A stretch of DNA of 8,301 nucleotides, from the NCBI GenBank assembly GCA_046155815.1, contig JBJXFY010000002.1:1-8301 (forward strand), in the 5' to 3' direction. Shown here one piece after another: positions 6,437 through 8,301 of this stretch (position 1 is its first letter; the number at the start of each line of letters is the position of its first letter). The translations under genes and the position numbers were made by a program. The notes below the pieces were generated by a model, which was not told the origin of the DNA, made no database searches, and saw only the letters and a list, made by a program, of their open reading frames with translations. The stretch is from JBJXFY01 sp046155815. GTDB taxonomy: Bacteria > Verrucomicrobiota > Verrucomicrobiia > Limisphaerales > CAIMTB01.

Positions 6437-6545
6437 GCGGATCGCTTCCGCGCGGCAGCGGGGCCGAGCGGCATTGCCCGGCGGTGAGGGCAGCGGCACA
6501 CTGGCCACGCATCCGCATGGCCGGCCCCCATCACCGCCCGACGTG

Positions 6546-6563
6546 CCGCGGCGCCCGCCGCGG
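6546..6563. repeat. GC-only inverted repeat before the RND gene
   Basis: CCGCGGCG and CGCCGCGG are 8-base arms around two C bases. The site ends 15 bases before the favoured GTG start at 6579. If transcribed it would form a strong stem with a tight loop, which could reduce ribosome access or end transcription weakly. If translation starts at GTG 6543 instead, it lies within the coding region. Confidence 0.4.
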
Positions 6564-6578
6564 GCGCGGTTCATCGTC

Positions 6579-8301
6579 GTGACGGCCGCCCCGAAGCGTT
6601 CCCCGGCGGTGCGGCTGCTCGAGTGGCAGGCCGCGCTGGTGCTGAAACGGCCGCGCTGGTTCGTTTGGCCGCAGGTGCTCTTGGCCATGATCTGCGTGGC
6701 CTACACCGTCACCCATCTGCAGTTCAGCACGCGCCGGAACGACCTCGTGGACGCCGACCGGCGGTACCACCGCCTCTTCCTCGAGTACCGTGCCGAGTTC
6801 GGCGAGCTGGACGACCTGCTGGCCATCGTCGAGAGCGAGAACCAGGAGAAGAACCGGCAGTTCGTGGAGCGGCTCGGGGCGCGCCTGCGCGCGGAGACGA
6901 ACCTCTTCCAGGACGTCTTCTTCAAGGGCGCACTGCCGGAGCTGGGACCGAAGGCGCTGCTCTTCCTGCCGACCAACACCCTGGCCGAACTGCAGGCCCG
7001 GCTGGAGCGCGACCGGCCGATGCTCGAACGGTTCGCCGGCGCGACGAACCTGAACTCGCTGTTCCTCACGGTGAACCGCCAGTTCCGCGCGGCGCAGCGC
7101 GAGACCAACGGGGAAAGCTCCGCCCTGGTCGGGGCGCTGCCGGCGCTCGAACGCATCGTCGCCCAGGCGCGCGACAGCCTCGTGCGGCCGGGCACGCCGC
7201 CGTCGCCGGGAATTGACGCGTTCTTCGGCGGCGGGCCGGAGGCGGAGCGGCAGGTGTACGTGACCTTCTCGGACGGCCGTCTGTACCTGATCACGGCCCG
7301 GCCGGTGTCGCGGGACGCCGAGGGCGCCGCGATCCGGCGCCTGCGCGAGCTGGTGCGGGAGACACGCCTCGAGGTGCCGGGCGTGAACGCCGACGTGACC
7401 GGCGGCTCGGTGCTCGAGGCGGACGAGATGGCGCAGTCCCAGGCGGACTCGCTGCGGGCGACGGCGGTGGCCCTGGTACTGGTGCTGATCATCTTCGCGC
7501 TCGGCTACCGCGAGACCGGCCGGCCGCTCAAGGCCATGCTGTGCCTGCTGATCGGCCTCGCCTACAGCATGGCATGGACGACGGCCGTGGTGGGACGGCT
7601 GAACATCCTCACGATCACCTTTGCGCCGATGCTCATCGGCCTGGCGGTGGACTTCGGCGTCCACCTGGTCACGCGGTATGAGGAGGAGCTGAGACGGGGC
7701 GAGTCAGTGCACGAGTCGCTGCGCCGCGCCATGGTGAACACCGGCCTGGGGATCTTCACCGGCGCGCTGACCACGGCGGCGGCGTTCTTCGCGATGGCGC
7801 TCACGGAGTTCGCGGGTGTTCGGGAGATGGGCCTCATTACCGGCGGCGGCCTGCTGGTGTGCCTCGTTCCGATGATGACGATGCTGCCGGCGTTGCTGAT
7901 GAAGGGCGTGCAGAACCGGCTCGACCGCGGCGATGAGGGAGGAATGTCGGCGCGCGGGCGGGCGGAGCGCTTCATCCTGGGCCGGCCTTGGCTGGTGCTG
8001 GGGGCCGGCGCGACGGCGACGCTGCTCGGCCTCACGCAGTTCCCCCGGGTGCGTTTCGACTACGACCTGCGCAACATGCAGTCGGCCGGGCTGCCGGCCG
8101 TCGAGTTCGAGAAGAAGCTCCTGTCGGCCACCAGCACCAACGTGGGCACGCCCACCAGGTCCCTGCTCTTCGGTGCGGTGGTCGCCACGAACGCGGCCCA
8201 GGCGCTGTCGCTTGAGGCCCGGCTCACGAACCTCGCCACCGTGGCCGACGTGCAGTCCATCGCCCGCCTGCTCGTCGAGGACGACCGCGAGAAGCTGCGG
8301 C
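6579..8301 (+). CDS. RND/MMPL-family exporter, N-terminal part (cut by window end)
   Basis: A frame without stops runs off the window and encodes at least 574 residues of an RND-superfamily exporter of the MMPL/HpnN type. A basic N-terminus (LEWQAALVLKRPR) leads into TM1 near 29-45. A large periplasmic domain of about 250 residues follows, with Glu/Arg-rich, helix-prone stretches such as SENQEKNRQFVERL. TM2 (near 296-312), TM3 and TM4 come next, where FAPMLIGLAVDFGVHLVTRY (348-367) carries the D358 and H362 of the proton-relay GxxVDFxxH motif. TM5, TM6 and, after a cytoplasmic loop, the helix opening the second half (RPWLVLGAGATATLLGL) follow. Relatives move lipids such as hopanoids or other hydrophobic molecules to the outer membrane; the cargo here is unknown. 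The start is uncertain: GTG 6579, GTG 6543 and GTG 6609 are all in frame and none has a Shine-Dalgarno. The gene begins 178 bases after GT9. Confidence 0.88.
   Translation, partial: MTAAPKRSPAVRLLEWQAALVLKRPRWFVWPQVLLAMICVAYTVTHLQFSTRRNDLVDADRRYHRLFLEYRAEFGELDDLLAIVESENQEKNRQFVERLGARLRAETNLFQDVFFKGALPELGPKALLFLPTNTLAELQARLERDRPMLERFAGATNLNSLFLTVNRQFRAAQRETNGESSALVGALPALERIVAQARDSLVRPGTPPSPGIDAFFGGGPEAERQVYVTFSDGRLYLITARPVSRDAEGAAIRRLRELVRETRLEVPGVNADVTGGSVLEADEMAQSQADSLRATAVALVLVLIIFALGYRETGRPLKAMLCLLIGLAYSMAWTTAVVGRLNILTITFAPMLIGLAVDFGVHLVTRYEEELRRGESVHESLRRAMVNTGLGIFTGALTTAAAFFAMALTEFAGVREMGLITGGGLLVCLVPMMTMLPALLMKGVQNRLDRGDEGGMSARGRAERFILGRPWLVLGAGATATLLGLTQFPRVRFDYDLRNMQSAGLPAVEFEKKLLSATSTNVGTPTRSLLFGAVVATNAAQALSLEARLTNLATVADVQSIARLLVEDDREKLR

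Noticed and set aside
4868..6688. Minus-strand open frame of 606 codons
   Set aside because: It lies antisense to the MBL and GT9 genes, whose catalytic motifs are complete on the + strand. Its composition is low-complexity.
6531..7664. Minus-strand open frame of 377 codons, rich in His, Arg and Gln
   Set aside because: It is antisense to the RND exporter, which has clear TM segments and a VDFGVH motif.
1682..8301. A hopanoid cluster based on HpnW-type oxidase plus HpnN-type exporter
   Set aside because: The HpnW name of TIGR03364 refers to phosphonate context, not hopanoids, and no squalene-hopene cyclase or other hopanoid gene is present.

Overview
The window is a GC-rich stretch of a bacterial chromosome. 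Every intact gene lies on the + strand, with short gaps and strongly G/C-ending codons. The gene set suggests a Gram-negative host: a heptosyltransferase-like LPS enzyme, an RND/MMPL exporter, a bestrophin-like membrane protein and a beta-CASP RNase. A Verrucomicrobiota or related PVC-group host is my best guess from the flavour of the hypothetical proteins, but this is inference and no rRNA or other marker confirms it. No tRNA, rRNA, CRISPR array, insertion sequence or phage gene is visible.

Layout. Positions 1-93 are the tail of a small membrane protein. A perfect 17-bp inverted repeat (291-307) sits 20 bases before the start of a six-TM conserved hypothetical membrane protein (328-933). 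Positions 934-1340 hold no intact gene. They carry two pieces of broken genes that abut near 1120: on the minus strand, a shrunken piece of a CNT/NupC-type nucleoside transporter, and on the + strand, the C-terminal end of an unrecognised protein. Next come an SMR-family small exporter with Gdx/SugE-type residues (1341-1658) and, 23 bases on, a TIGR03364-type (HpnW) FAD-dependent oxidoreductase (1682-2821). A bestrophin-like/DUF4239 membrane protein (2866-3657), an MBL-fold beta-CASP RNA-processing exonuclease-like protein (3833-5230), a GT9 glycosyltransferase of the heptosyltransferase type (5333-6400) and the first part of an RND/MMPL exporter (6579 to beyond the window end) follow.

How the genes fit together. 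The SMR exporter and FAD oxidase are close enough to be co-transcribed, and both families are linked to small amines or guanidinium-like compounds, though no shared pathway is proven. The GT9 enzyme and the MMPL exporter could both serve the outer envelope. The rest looks like ordinary chromosomal housekeeping and accessory genes. I see no clear undescribed multi-gene system. The parts most worth a second look are the operator-like palindrome, the relic zone at 934-1340, the SMR-oxidase pair and the near absence of Shine-Dalgarno sequences.
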